Assembly: GCF_032773895.1 (NCBI RefSeq)
Contig: NZ_CP120416.1
Location: forward strand, 4,617,001 to 4,681,000
Source of the DNA: Teredinibacter sp. KSP-S5-2
GTDB taxonomy: Bacteria; Pseudomonadota; Gammaproteobacteria; Pseudomonadales; Cellvibrionaceae
Length of the DNA stretch: 64,000 nucleotides
Direction of reading: 5' to 3'
Part shown: in pieces, positions 10,404-18,769 of the stretch
Layout: each line of letters starts with the position of its first letter
Numbering within the stretch: the stretch's first letter is position 1
Notes under the pieces: model-generated
The model's database searches: none
Told to the model about the DNA's origin: nothing
The model's input: the letters and a program-made list of their open reading frames with translations, nothing else
Position numbers and translations under genes: made by a program

Positions 10404-11747
10404 TCAGGCATACCATTTGTTATGTTTTGTCATCAATAAAAATGAAACAGCGAGGGAGGCTCCCCGAAAAAAATTGAACATGACGAAACTCAACCAGAGG
10501 CCGTGATTCGAGTCTTGTCCAAATACCGCCCATAAAGGTAAGAATACTCCGAATACTGCGATTAACATCCAATTGCGCATTGTGCCTGTTTTACCTGCAC
10601 CAATAAAAATGCCATCCAACAAATAGCACCAGACACTGGCTAATGGAATGAGAATAATCCAAAGGTAATAGGTTTTTGCGAGTACGGTGACGCTAGGAAT
10701 ATCGGTAAGTAGCGCAATAAGCCAGTTTCTACTAAAAATAAAAAATGCTGTATAACCAAAAGCAATAACGCTCGCTGATAGTAGGGTTGCCCAGCAAGCA
10801 CGAAAAAATGCCTCAAGGTTCTGTTGACCCAGTGCTTTTGCTGCCATGGCTTCGGCGGCGTGAGCATAGCCATCCAGGCCGAAAGCGACGAACAGCATCA
10901 GTTGCATCAGTACCGCGTTGGCCGCCAGAACATCGGCCCCCTGTGCTGCGCCCTGTGCTGTGAAAAAGTTAAATGCGAATAGCAAAGCGCTGGTACGAAT
11001 AAACAGGTCTCGGTTATAGGCAATAAGGTCTTTCCAGCGCTGGAAAGCGAAGATGCCCTCAAAACGGGGTTTGGGCAGATTCAATACCCTAAAATGACGT
11101 AGGCAGAGAGTCACGGCAATCAATAGCCCGAGGTACTCTGCCACCACTGTTGCGATTGCGGCTCCAACCGCGGCTTTGCCTAAAACCACAATAAACAGGT
11201 AGTCCAACACAATATTGGTAACGTTGGCGGTGACAGTGATGAGCAACGGGACTTTGGTATTGTGCAAGCCAATAAACAAGCCCACGATTACATAGGTGAG
11301 CATCACCGCAGGAGCCCCAATAATGCGTATTTGGCAATAACTGAGAGCAATCTCCGAGATAGCGGAATCCTTGACAACCAACCATACCCCAAGTGGTAAA
11401 ACCACGCCCTGAAATAAAACCAGAAGCAGGCCAATGGTCATCGCGAAAAGGCCGTAATTGGTGGCTTGATCACTGATTAACTGGGTATTTCCGGCACCGA
11501 GCGCCCGCCCGATAATGCTGGTTGTTCCCATGCGTAGAAAAGAAAAAACCCAATAAACAAAGGCCAGGATATTCGTGCCTACAGCAACTGCACCGAGAAA
11601 CTGTGGATTATCCAGATGGCCCAACATTGCGGTATCTACCAAGCCAAGCAGGGGAATAGAAAGATTGCTGACGATCATTGGCCACGCCAGGTTATATGCC
11701 TGTCGATGGGGCAGGTTGCTCAGATTAGTTAGGGCCATGTGATGCAT
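10404..11747 (-). CDS. MATE family efflux transporter (DinF-like)
   Basis: The 447-residue inner-membrane protein has 12 predicted helices in two similar halves. The N-terminal PMIVSNLSIPLLGLVDTAMLGHL is the DinF-branch MATE signature. It exports cationic or oxidised organic compounds in exchange for H+ or Na+; the substrate cannot be read from sequence. The ATG at 11738 is an equally possible start. No SOS box was seen upstream, so E. coli-like dinF regulation is not supported. Confidence 0.88.
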   Translation of the reverse strand: MHHMALTNLSNLPHRQAYNLAWPMIVSNLSIPLLGLVDTAMLGHLDNPQFLGAVAVGTNILAFVYWVFSFLRMGTTSIIGRALGAGNTQLISDQATNYGLFAMTIGLLLVLFQGVVLPLGVWLVVKDSAISEIALSYCQIRIIGAPAVMLTYVIVGLFIGLHNTKVPLLITVTANVTNIVLDYLFIVVLGKAAVGAAIATVVAEYLGLLIAVTLCLRHFRVLNLPKPRFEGIFAFQRWKDLIAYNRDLFIRTSALLFAFNFFTAQGAAQGADVLAANAVLMQLMLFVAFGLDGYAHAAEAMAAKALGQQNLEAFFRACWATLLSASVIAFGYTAFFIFSRNWLIALLTDIPSVTVLAKTYYLWIILIPLASVWCYLLDGIFIGAGKTGTMRNWMLIAVFGVFLPLWAVFGQDSNHGLWLSFVMFNFFRGASLAVSFLLMTKHNKWYA

Positions 11748-11865
11748 TATTATTGGCGAGGGAGGGCAAGTATATCGATCGCCAACAGCAGATAAAAGTT
11801 AAGCCTTGTCATGTAGCCAGCCGCTTATGAATGGCTTTCGATTGATGCGTGCTAGCGTATGAGTG

Positions 11866-12558
11866 TTAATCCAAATAGTGCCAGCTCTCCGGCTGCCCGT
11901 TTTTATCAAAGCGATAAACGATGGGAACACCTGTTGGTATTTCGAATGTCTCTACTTCCTTTTCACTCATTCCGCTTAAGAACATTATCAGTGCTCTCAG
12001 AGTGTTGCCGTGAGAGGAGATAAGTACTTTATCCCCAGCCGCAAGATGCGAGGGTATTCGGTCTTGCCAGAAACTCTTGGCGCGATTTTGCGTGTCCAGA
12101 AGATTTTCTCTGGATGGTAGTTTCTCCGAAGGAATGTGTTGATATCGAGCATCAAAGCGGGGGTGGCGTTCGTCTTCTGCTTCGAGCGCTGGTGGCATGT
12201 CCAGAAAACCTCTACGCCAGCGAAGAACCTGTTTCTCGCCAACATCTTTCGCCATTGCTACCTTATCAAGCCCCTGCAAACCACCGTAATGTCTCTCGTT
12301 TAGTCGCCAGTCAGAATGAACGGGTATATCGTTTAGCTGAAGTTCGTCGAGAATAATATCGGCCGTTTTCTGCGCTCGCTGCAGGACTGAGGTATATACA
12401 ACGTCAAAAACGTATCCCGCTCTTCCCAGAGTGGCTGCGGCTCTTTCGGCTTCGCTTTCGCCGAGAGTAGTTAATGGTGGATCGGCCCAGCCTGTGAACT
12501 TGGATTGTGCGTTCCAGGTGCTTTGCGCGTGACGAATCATAATGATGTCATTAGGCAT
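11866..12558 (-). CDS. gpmA: 2,3-bisphosphoglycerate-dependent phosphoglycerate mutase
   Basis: The 230-residue protein interconverts 3- and 2-phosphoglycerate. It has the phosphohistidine motif RHAQSTWN near residue 9, the ERHYGGLQG loop and the second catalytic histidine in SSHGNTLRA. Unusually, RHAQ replaces the common RHGE/RHGQ. The start at 12558 is preceded by GGGAGA and overlaps the upstream DUF2061 gene by 8 bp, indicating translational coupling. A Fur box precedes that pair, so glycolytic flux through this enzyme is probably raised under iron limitation; E. coli gpmA is also a reported Fur target. Confidence 0.95.
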   Translation of the reverse strand: MPNDIIMIRHAQSTWNAQSKFTGWADPPLTTLGESEAERAAATLGRAGYVFDVVYTSVLQRAQKTADIILDELQLNDIPVHSDWRLNERHYGGLQGLDKVAMAKDVGEKQVLRWRRGFLDMPPALEAEDERHPRFDARYQHIPSEKLPSRENLLDTQNRAKSFWQDRIPSHLAAGDKVLISSHGNTLRALIMFLSGMSEKEVETFEIPTGVPIVYRFDKNGQPESWHYLD

Positions 12559-12760
12559 TTTGTAGTCTCCCAAAGTCTGTACTGGTTTGTGATTTTTTGG
12601 CGGAGTTCCAGGCTTTTTCGTGAAAGAAGTATGCAACGCTGTTAATTGCTGGCTCGACTAGAGCAACCAGACCGCCGACTAGAACATCGCCAGTGAGTAC
12701 CCAGGTCACGATAAACGCGATACTGAAATGCAGTGACGCAAATGAAAGTGTTTTAACCAT
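12551..12760 (-). CDS. DUF2061 small membrane protein
   Basis: The 69-residue protein matches DUF2061: two hydrophobic helices (residues about 7-24 and 27-45) and the conserved EPAINSVAYFFHEKAW motif. AGGAGT precedes the ATG. It is the first gene of a two-gene unit with gpmA, overlapping it by 8 bp, and lies 45 bp from a strong Fur box. Function is unknown; the context suggests a role in the iron-starved cell. Confidence 0.85.
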   Translation of the reverse strand: MVKTLSFASLHFSIAFIVTWVLTGDVLVGGLVALVEPAINSVAYFFHEKAWNSAKKSQTSTDFGRLQNA

Positions 12761-12804
12761 GTTATGTACTCCTGTGATTGATTAGCTGTCTCTTTGAATT
12801 ATAT

Positions 12805-12823
12805 TATAATGAGAATCATTCTC
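12805..12823. promoter_or_regulatory. Fur box
   Basis: TATAATGAGAATCATTCTC matches the 19-bp Fur consensus GATAATGATAATCATTATC at 16 positions, and its core TGAGAATcATTCTCA is a perfect palindrome. It lies 45 bp upstream of the DUF2061-gpmA pair and more than 100 bp from the convergent 3' side of dps, so the pair is the likely target. Confidence 0.85.
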
Positions 12824-12941
12824 AAATAAATGTCATTAAATCAATGATTACAATCAATCAAATCGATCAATAAGAGATGTATCGAAACTTAAATCGATTA
12901 AAGGTGTACGAAGGTTGGAGGCGGGAGGAAGAGATAAGAGA

Positions 12942-12961
12942 AAGCCCACTTTCGTGGGCTT
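12942..12961 (-). terminator. Terminator of dps
   Basis: AAGCCCAC and GTGGGCTT form a perfect 8-bp stem around a 4-nt loop, 11 bp after the dps stop. On the minus strand it is followed by TCTCTT, a modest U-tract. Confidence 0.7.
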
Positions 12962-12972
12962 ATGAAGGTATG

Positions 12973-13443
12973 CTATTTGCGAGTTGCTCTGAGCATCCAG
13001 GCTGTCTTTTCGTGGATGCGCATTCTGTCTGAAACCAGCGCCGAAGTTGATTCATCGTTCGCATCCTGTGCAAGCTTCAATACTTCACGAGCGGTTTTAA
13101 CCACTTGCTCGTGTCCTTGAGTGAGGTAGTCCACCATTTCCTCTGCGCTGGGCACGCCTTCAATCTCTTTAATCGACGTTAACTTGGCAAACGCCTTATA
13201 GGTGCCTGGTGCTGGTACATCCAAAGTGCGAATACGCTCGGCGATATCGTCCACCGCTACGGCTAACTCGGTGTAATGCTCTTCAAACATCAAGTGCATT
13301 TCACGAAACTGTGGTCCAGTGACATTCCAGTGGAAGTTATGTGTTTGCAGATAGAGTGTGTAGGAGTCTGCTAGAAGCTTTTTTAGTCCCTCGGCAATAC
13401 TTAAGCGATCCTGTTCATTAATACCTATATCAATGCTGGTCAT
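12973..13443 (-). CDS. dps: Dps family ferritin-like DNA-protection protein
   Basis: The 156-residue protein has the Dps ferroxidase signature: [16 protein letters not shown] and, one helix later, [18 protein letters not shown], which supply the inter-subunit iron site. Dps forms a hollow dodecamer that oxidises Fe(II) with H2O2 and protects DNA. The N-terminal tail is short and only weakly basic, so DNA binding may be modest. AAGGG precedes the start. No OxyR site could be recognised upstream. Confidence 0.92.
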   Translation of the reverse strand: MTSIDIGINEQDRLSIAEGLKKLLADSYTLYLQTHNFHWNVTGPQFREMHLMFEEHYTELAVAVDDIAERIRTLDVPAPGTYKAFAKLTSIKEIEGVPSAEEMVDYLTQGHEQVVKTAREVLKLAQDANDESTSALVSDRMRIHEKTAWMLRATRK

Positions 13444-13740
13444 GTTATGCCCTTTTTACTAATGATGAGTTGGTTGGACGGGCATAGTGTAAGAAACTGA
13501 TGTGTAAATTTCTCTTAGTTTTTATTTATATTTTCAATAGCTTAGGCTGCATGAGAGAGAATTCAGATGAGCTTAATTGGAGAGCGAAAAAAAACTGGCG
13601 CTACAAAAACCATCAAACAGGTGATGAATTAGGCGAAAAACCTCATTTTTTGTAGTGAATTGAAGGGTATTTTGATCTAAATAAAAGAATTGATTTGCTA
13701 TATGTGGCTTAATTTTGATCCCTGCATGGCTTAAAAACAC

Positions 13741-13791
13741 TTACTTTCTCCAAAAACCCGCCTATAATACCCGCCGGCGACAAATTGTCGC
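13741..13791 (+). promoter_or_regulatory. Probable cox operon promoter and leader hairpin
   Basis: A perfect -10 (TATAAT, 13763-13768) lies 16 bp after a weak -35 (TTACTT, 13741-13746). The predicted transcript starts near 13775, immediately before a palindrome, GCGACA-AAT-TGTCGC (13777-13791). That leaves a leader of about 165 nt before coxB. The rest of the 497-bp gap 13444-13940 holds nothing else I can name. Confidence 0.5.
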
Positions 13792-13940
13792 ACCCTTTTT
13801 GTGTGCTTTCTGTACACACTGGTTTTCCCGACCAGATAAAGGGCCCACAGTTGTATTTGGTATGTGCTTATGCGCGATACCACAGCTCGTGATTTAAGAA
13901 GTATAAAAATAGAAATAGGCTAACTAACGGAGACGGGGCG

Positions 13941-15077
13941 ATGTTAAGTACTTCCAAGCGGTCGCTCGCTCTGCTGTTTGTTACTGGGATGATGATGGCG
14001 TTGCCGTCGTTTGCCGGAAGTAACGAGTGGCAGCTAAATATGACCGAGGGCGTAACATCTGTAAGTAAAAACGTTTATGACCTGCATATGCTGATTCTGA
14101 TTATCTGTTGTGTAATCGGCGTGTTGGTGTTCGGCGCAATGTTTTACAGCATGTTTATGCATAGGAAATCTCGCGGTGCCCAAGCGAGTAACTTCCACGA
14201 AAGTTTAACGCTCGAATTTGCCTGGACAATTGTTCCAGTCATTATTCTGGTCGCTATGGCTATACCAGCTACCAGTACACTAAAACAGATATATGACCAT
14301 GAAGACGCAGAACTAGAGGTTCTTGTCACGGGTTATCAGTGGAAGTGGAAATACGAATATCTTGGTCAAGAAGTCAGTTTCTTCTCGAACTTGGCGAAGA
14401 ATTCAAAAGATCAAATCTATGCTAAAGGCGACAAGTCCCAAAACTACCTATTGGAAGTGGACGAGCCTCTAGTCATTCCTGCCGGCGTAAAAGTACGTTT
14501 TTTGGTAACCGCTGCTGATGTTATCCACAGCTGGTGGGTACCCAAACTTGCCGTTAAGCGCGATGCGATTCCCGGTTACGTTAATGCCGCCTGGACCAAG
14601 GTTGATGAACCTGGTGTTTATCGCGGTCAATGTGCGGAACTGTGCGGTAAAGATCACGGATATATGCCTATTGAAGTCCACGTTGTCTCCCAAGCCGAAT
14701 TCGATAGTTGGATTGGTGAAAAAAGACAAAAAGCGTTGGAAATTGCTGAGGCAGCCAAACAAACCCTTACCTTTGATCAGCTGATTGCCGAAGGCGAATC
14801 AGTCTATGCGGCCAAGTGTGCGGCGTGTCATGGTGCAAATGGTGAAGGTGGTGTTGGTCCGGCAATGAATGGCAGCAAAGTCGCTACGGGTGAACTTGCC
14901 GGCCATTTGAATGTGGTGTTGAAAGGTGTTGCTGGAACAGCGATGCAAGCCTTTGCCGAGCAGTTAACACCAGTTGAAGCAGCCGCAGTAATCACTTACC
15001 AACGTAACGCGTTCGGCAATAACATGGGTGACTTGGTTCAGCCTATTGATATTGTTAACGCCAAGCAAGGCCAATAG
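13941..15077 (+). CDS. coxB: Cytochrome c oxidase subunit II with fused cytochrome c domain
   Basis: The 378-residue protein has a signal peptide, two transmembrane helices (about 46-70 and 90-110) and a periplasmic cupredoxin domain. The CuA ligands are visible in CAELCGKDHGYM: Cys231, Glu233, Cys235, His239 and Met242. A C-terminal class I cytochrome c follows with heme site Cys293-x-x-Cys296-His297. This caa3/aa3-type subunit accepts electrons from soluble cytochrome c; the cytochrome c4 gene in this window is a candidate donor. It opens the cox operon. Confidence 0.96.
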   Translation: MLSTSKRSLALLFVTGMMMALPSFAGSNEWQLNMTEGVTSVSKNVYDLHMLILIICCVIGVLVFGAMFYSMFMHRKSRGAQASNFHESLTLEFAWTIVPVIILVAMAIPATSTLKQIYDHEDAELEVLVTGYQWKWKYEYLGQEVSFFSNLAKNSKDQIYAKGDKSQNYLLEVDEPLVIPAGVKVRFLVTAADVIHSWWVPKLAVKRDAIPGYVNAAWTKVDEPGVYRGQCAELCGKDHGYMPIEVHVVSQAEFDSWIGEKRQKALEIAEAAKQTLTFDQLIAEGESVYAAKCAACHGANGEGGVGPAMNGSKVATGELAGHLNVVLKGVAGTAMQAFAEQLTPVEAAAVITYQRNAFGNNMGDLVQPIDIVNAKQGQ

Positions 15078-15090
15078 GGGGGTCGTAACT

Positions 15091-16659
15091 ATGGCACATG
15101 GTCCTGCGAAAGGAATAGGTCGTTGGTTATACACAACCAACCACAAAGACATAGGTAGCATGTACCTATGGTTTAGTTTCGCCATGTTTTTTCTTGGCGG
15201 TGTTTTTGCTCTTGTGATCCGTGCGGAACTATTCCAGCCCGGATTGCAAATTGTTGAGCCTAACTTCTTCAACCAAATGACCACCATGCACGGCCTGGTG
15301 ATGGTGTTTGGTGCGGTGATGCCGGCCTTTGTTGGTCTGGCAAACTGGATGATTCCAATGATGATTGGGGCTCCGGATATGGCGCTACCGCGGATGAACA
15401 ACTGGAGCTTCTGGATTCTTCCATTTGCTTTCGCCATGATGGCTTCAACGCTATTCATGGAAGGCGGTGCACCTAACTTCGGGTGGACATTCTACGCTCC
15501 TCTATCTACCACTTATGCTCCACCATCAGTAACTTTCTTCATCTTTGCGGTTCACATCATGGGTGCCAGTTCGATCATGGGTGCAATTAACATTGTTGCA
15601 ACCATACTGAACATGCGTGCTCCTGGTATGACTTTGATGAAAATGCCACTGTTTGTCTGGACATGGTTGATTACTGCTTACCTGTTGATTGCTGTAATGC
15701 CTGTACTTGCGGGTGTAGTAACCATGATGTTGATGGATATCCACTTTGGTACCAGCTTCTTTGACGCGGCGGGTGGTGGTGACCCGGTATTGTTCCAGCA
15801 CGTGTTCTGGTTCTTTGGTCACCCTGAGGTATACATCATGATCCTGCCAGCGTTTGGTGTGGTCAGTGCAATCATCCCAACCTTCGCACGTAAGCCGTTG
15901 TTTGGTTACTCCTCAATGGTATACGCGACAGCATCAATTGCATTCCTCAGCTTCATTGTATGGGCTCACCACATGTTCACTGTTGGCATGCCGTTGTTTG
16001 GCGAGCTGGTGTTCATGTATGCAACCATGTTGATTGCTGTACCGACTGGTGTAAAAGTCTTTAACTGGGTAACTACCATGTTCAAAGGCTCAATGACATT
16101 TGAAGCGCCGATGATGTTTTCCATCGCCTTCGTTATTTTGTTCACAATTGGTGGGTTCTCTGGTTTGATGCTTTCTATCGCGCCAGCGGATTTCCAATAC
16201 CACGATACCTATTTCGTAGTGGCTCACTTCCACTATGTATTGGTGCCGGGTGCTATCTTCTCGATTACAGCTGCCGTGTACTACTGGCTGCCCAAGTGGT
16301 CAGGCAAGATGTACGACGAAACACTGGCAAAAACCCACTTCTGGTTGGCGTTTGCAGGTTTGAATATCACCTTCTTCCCCATGCACTTCTCGGGCTTGGC
16401 GGGCATGCCTCGTCGTATTCCTGACTACAATCCGCTATGGGCAGACTGGAACATGATTTCATCTGTGGGTGCCTTCCTGTTTGGTGCGGCACAGGTACTG
16501 TTCCTGTATATCGTTATTCGCACCATCGTAAGTGGTAAACAAGCGACAGATCGCGTCTGGGAAGGGTCCCATGGTTTGGAGTGGACGGTACCATCACCAG
16601 CGCCATACCACACCTTCAGCACACCTCCAGTTATTAAAGACGAAGATGCGCACGGTTAA
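15091..16659 (+). CDS. coxA: Cytochrome c oxidase subunit I
   Basis: The 522-residue, 12-helix catalytic subunit binds heme a and the heme a3-CuB centre. Visible motifs are WFFGHPEVYIM (CuB His and the cross-linked Tyr) and HDTYFVVAHFHYV (CuB, heme a3 and heme a histidines). It pumps protons while reducing O2. The ATG at 15091 starts the conserved GIGRWLYTTNHKDIG region; AGGGGGG lies 8 bp upstream and overlaps the coxB stop. A longer frame back to 15028 would overlap coxB and is rejected. Confidence 0.97.
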   Translation: MAHGPAKGIGRWLYTTNHKDIGSMYLWFSFAMFFLGGVFALVIRAELFQPGLQIVEPNFFNQMTTMHGLVMVFGAVMPAFVGLANWMIPMMIGAPDMALPRMNNWSFWILPFAFAMMASTLFMEGGAPNFGWTFYAPLSTTYAPPSVTFFIFAVHIMGASSIMGAINIVATILNMRAPGMTLMKMPLFVWTWLITAYLLIAVMPVLAGVVTMMLMDIHFGTSFFDAAGGGDPVLFQHVFWFFGHPEVYIMILPAFGVVSAIIPTFARKPLFGYSSMVYATASIAFLSFIVWAHHMFTVGMPLFGELVFMYATMLIAVPTGVKVFNWVTTMFKGSMTFEAPMMFSIAFVILFTIGGFSGLMLSIAPADFQYHDTYFVVAHFHYVLVPGAIFSITAAVYYWLPKWSGKMYDETLAKTHFWLAFAGLNITFFPMHFSGLAGMPRRIPDYNPLWADWNMISSVGAFLFGAAQVLFLYIVIRTIVSGKQATDRVWEGSHGLEWTVPSPAPYHTFSTPPVIKDEDAHG

Positions 16660-16699
16660 ATCCGGCGCATTTTGAGCACGTAGAGGGCGGAGTTTCGAA

Positions 16700-17362
16700 A
16701 TGGCTAGCTCACAGGAAAACAAAGCGGTTCTTTTAACCTCATTAAAGATGTTGGGGTTGGTTATTGCGATGTTTGTTTTTGCCATGTGGGTCATGCCGCC
16801 TCTGTACAACCTCTTTTGTGATATCGCCGGTTTAAACGGTAAAACAAAAGGGAAATACGAGGCGGTCGAAGTCAAAGTCGATACCAATAGATACGTTACC
16901 GTTCAGTTTGTTGGAACCAACAACGAAAACATGCCTTGGGGCTTTAAACCCGAGGTATTTTCCGTAAAGGCGCATCCAGGCGAAGCGGTGACAACTAACT
17001 TCATCGCGCAGAACCCGACCGGACAAATTATGGTTGGTCAGGCTGTACCTAGTCTGGTTCCCAGCAATGCGACGGATTACTTCCATAAGACAGAGTGTTT
17101 TTGTTTTAACCGGCAGGCACTGGGGCCGGGGGAAGAGGCAAAGTTGGGGTTGCGATTTATTGTTGATCAGGAACTGCCCAAGGGCGTGAATGTGATTACC
17201 TTGAGCTATACCTTGTTTGACGTCACCAAAGAATCTCCCGATTACGTAGCATCAAAAAAACTGGAACTTGAAAGAAAAGAGGGTCGAGCAGAAGAATCAG
17301 ACCCCCTTTCTGATGAAGAAGAACTCACTGACAAATTAACCGCACTAACAGTACAAATTTAA
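16700..17362 (+). CDS. ctaG: Cytochrome c oxidase assembly protein CtaG/Cox11
   Basis: The 220-residue protein has one N-terminal transmembrane helix (about 14-34) and a periplasmic immunoglobulin-like domain. The copper-binding CFCF motif is present with Cys133 and Cys135. Cox11 delivers copper to the CuB site of subunit I. GGCGGAG precedes the start. The C-terminal tail is more acidic and longer than in many homologues. It lies between coxA and coxC as in Pseudomonas. Confidence 0.95.
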   Translation: MASSQENKAVLLTSLKMLGLVIAMFVFAMWVMPPLYNLFCDIAGLNGKTKGKYEAVEVKVDTNRYVTVQFVGTNNENMPWGFKPEVFSVKAHPGEAVTTNFIAQNPTGQIMVGQAVPSLVPSNATDYFHKTECFCFNRQALGPGEEAKLGLRFIVDQELPKGVNVITLSYTLFDVTKESPDYVASKKLELERKEGRAEESDPLSDEEELTDKLTALTVQI

Positions 17363-17384
17363 GAATAAGGCGGGGTAGCAACTA

Positions 17385-18308
17385 ATGGAACAACAACACG
17401 AAACCTATTACGTACCGGAGCAAAGCAAATTTCCGCTTTTTGCTTCTTTAGGTTTATTTCTTACGGTCTTTGGTTTGGGCTCGTGGCTGAACGAAATGAC
17501 TCACGACAAAGATGGCAGCGGCATGACGATTTTTTTCCTCGGCCTCGCGTTCTTTTGTCTTATTTTATTCAAATGGTTCGGTGCTGCCATCGATGAAAAC
17601 ATTCGTGGCTTAAATAGCGCTCAGTTAAAACGCTCTTACGTTTGGGGCATGGGCTGGTTTATTTTCTCCGAAGTTATGTTCTTTGCAGCGTTTTTCGGTG
17701 CATTGTTTTACATCCGCCACTTCGCGCTTCCCTGGTTATCTGAAGGTCCAACCAATGAACTTCTATGGAAAGGGTTCGAAGGTAGCTGGCCAGTAATGAC
17801 AACACCTGACATGGCTGTCAATGGCGCTAATGCTAATGTTCTAGGCCCAGAGCAAAACATGAGTAACCCTGGTATCGGAAATTGGGGTAGTTGGTTGCCG
17901 TTCTGGAATACCGTCATCCTAATGACGTCGTCAGTGACTGTGCATATGGCTCACGTTGCGCTTAAAAATGACAAAAAATCTGCTTTCAATCTATGGTTAG
18001 GCTTAACCGTAGCATTGGGTATGATCTTCCTTGTTGTTCAAGCTTATGAGTATATACATGCTTATCACGAGTTAGGTTTGACACTTGAGTCTGGTATTTA
18101 CGGAACAACCTTCTTCCTGTTGACCGGGTTTCACGGTTTGCACGTAACAATGGGTACCTTCATGTTATTGGTACAATGGTTGCGCTCGGTATTGAAAGGC
18201 CATTTCAAACACGATGATTGCTTCGGTTTTGAAGCTTCCAGTTGGTACTGGCACTTTGTTGATGTGGTATGGGTTGGACTATTTATCTTTGTCTACATTC
18301 TTGGTTAA
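17385..18308 (+). CDS. coxC: Cytochrome c oxidase subunit III
   Basis: The 307-residue protein has seven transmembrane helices and the family motifs SEVMFFAAFFGALF and HGLHVTMGTFML, ending with the conserved WYWHFVDVVWVGLF. A loop of about 60 residues after helix 3 (roughly 115-175) is longer than in mitochondrial COX3 and is usual for gammaproteobacterial forms. It stabilises subunit I and supports proton uptake. It is the last plus-strand gene of the core operon, followed by a large hairpin and a terminator. Confidence 0.96.
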   Translation: MEQQHETYYVPEQSKFPLFASLGLFLTVFGLGSWLNEMTHDKDGSGMTIFFLGLAFFCLILFKWFGAAIDENIRGLNSAQLKRSYVWGMGWFIFSEVMFFAAFFGALFYIRHFALPWLSEGPTNELLWKGFEGSWPVMTTPDMAVNGANANVLGPEQNMSNPGIGNWGSWLPFWNTVILMTSSVTVHMAHVALKNDKKSAFNLWLGLTVALGMIFLVVQAYEYIHAYHELGLTLESGIYGTTFFLLTGFHGLHVTMGTFMLLVQWLRSVLKGHFKHDDCFGFEASSWYWHFVDVVWVGLFIFVYILG

Positions 18309-18310
18309 TC

Positions 18311-18377
18311 GTATTGCCGATATCTGAGTTGCGTAAGGGATCGAATATTCGCAACTCAGAGAAGGGATCGGTAATAC
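18311..18377 (+). repeat. Long two-part stem-loop after coxC
   Basis: An outer 11-bp arm (18311-18321 with 18367-18377, one G-U) encloses an inner perfect 10-bp arm CTGAGTTGCG (18324-18333 with 18350-18359). AAGGGATCG occurs twice, once in the loop and once between the right arms. The hairpin starts 2 bp after the coxC stop and is separate from the terminator at 18435. It may stabilise the 3' end of the cox message. Confidence 0.65.
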
Positions 18378-18434
18378 CGCCCCGCGAACGGGTGGGCTTG
18401 AATAGTAAAAAAGATAAAAGGTGTTACAAATGCT

Positions 18435-18465
18435 GGGCAAGGGGCCGCTAACCTCTTGCCCTTTT
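18435..18465 (+). terminator. Rho-independent terminator of the cox operon
   Basis: GGGCAAGGGG (18435-18444) pairs with CCTCTTGCCC (18452-18461, one G-U), then TTTT. It separates coxC from the convergent DUF2909 gene. Confidence 0.8.
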
Positions 18466-18487
18466 GTGTTTTAGAAAATAGGTTTTG

Positions 18488-18742
18488 TTAGTTGTTGGTA
18501 GTAGATGAATTCGCTGCAGGACGAGTTTGATCCCACGGGGCTGTGTTCTTAAGATTGCCGGAATAGATATGAAAACCGATAAAACCAAGCAGAAGTGTAG
18601 CGATGGTAATTCGGGCGCCTAACGCATAAAGCGTTCGTTTTGATTCTGGAATACCAATGTCTTTCATTAGGTATACCAGACCACTACTTAAGCTAACGAG
18701 TAAGCCGATAAACAGTACCACGATGGTGATTTTTATCCACAT
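18488..18742 (-). CDS. Twin-transmembrane protein (DUF2909)
   Basis: This 84-residue protein has two hydrophobic helices (about 4-26 and 42-61) joined by a short charged loop, as in DUF2909. It lies in opposite orientation between coxC and SURF1, a position conserved in Pseudomonas-type cox loci, which suggests a role in oxidase assembly or membrane insertion; none is proven. Its start is 27 bp from the SURF1 start, so the two divergent promoters must overlap. Confidence 0.85.
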   Translation of the reverse strand: MWIKITIVVLFIGLLVSLSSGLVYLMKDIGIPESKRTLYALGARITIATLLLGFIGFHIYSGNLKNTAPWDQTRPAANSSTTNN

Positions 18743-18769
18743 GTTGGATGCCCTTTACAATGCTTGATT

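Noticed and set aside
11748-11865. SOS box for the DinF-like MATE gene
   Set aside because: No CTG-N10-CAG sequence was found near its start.
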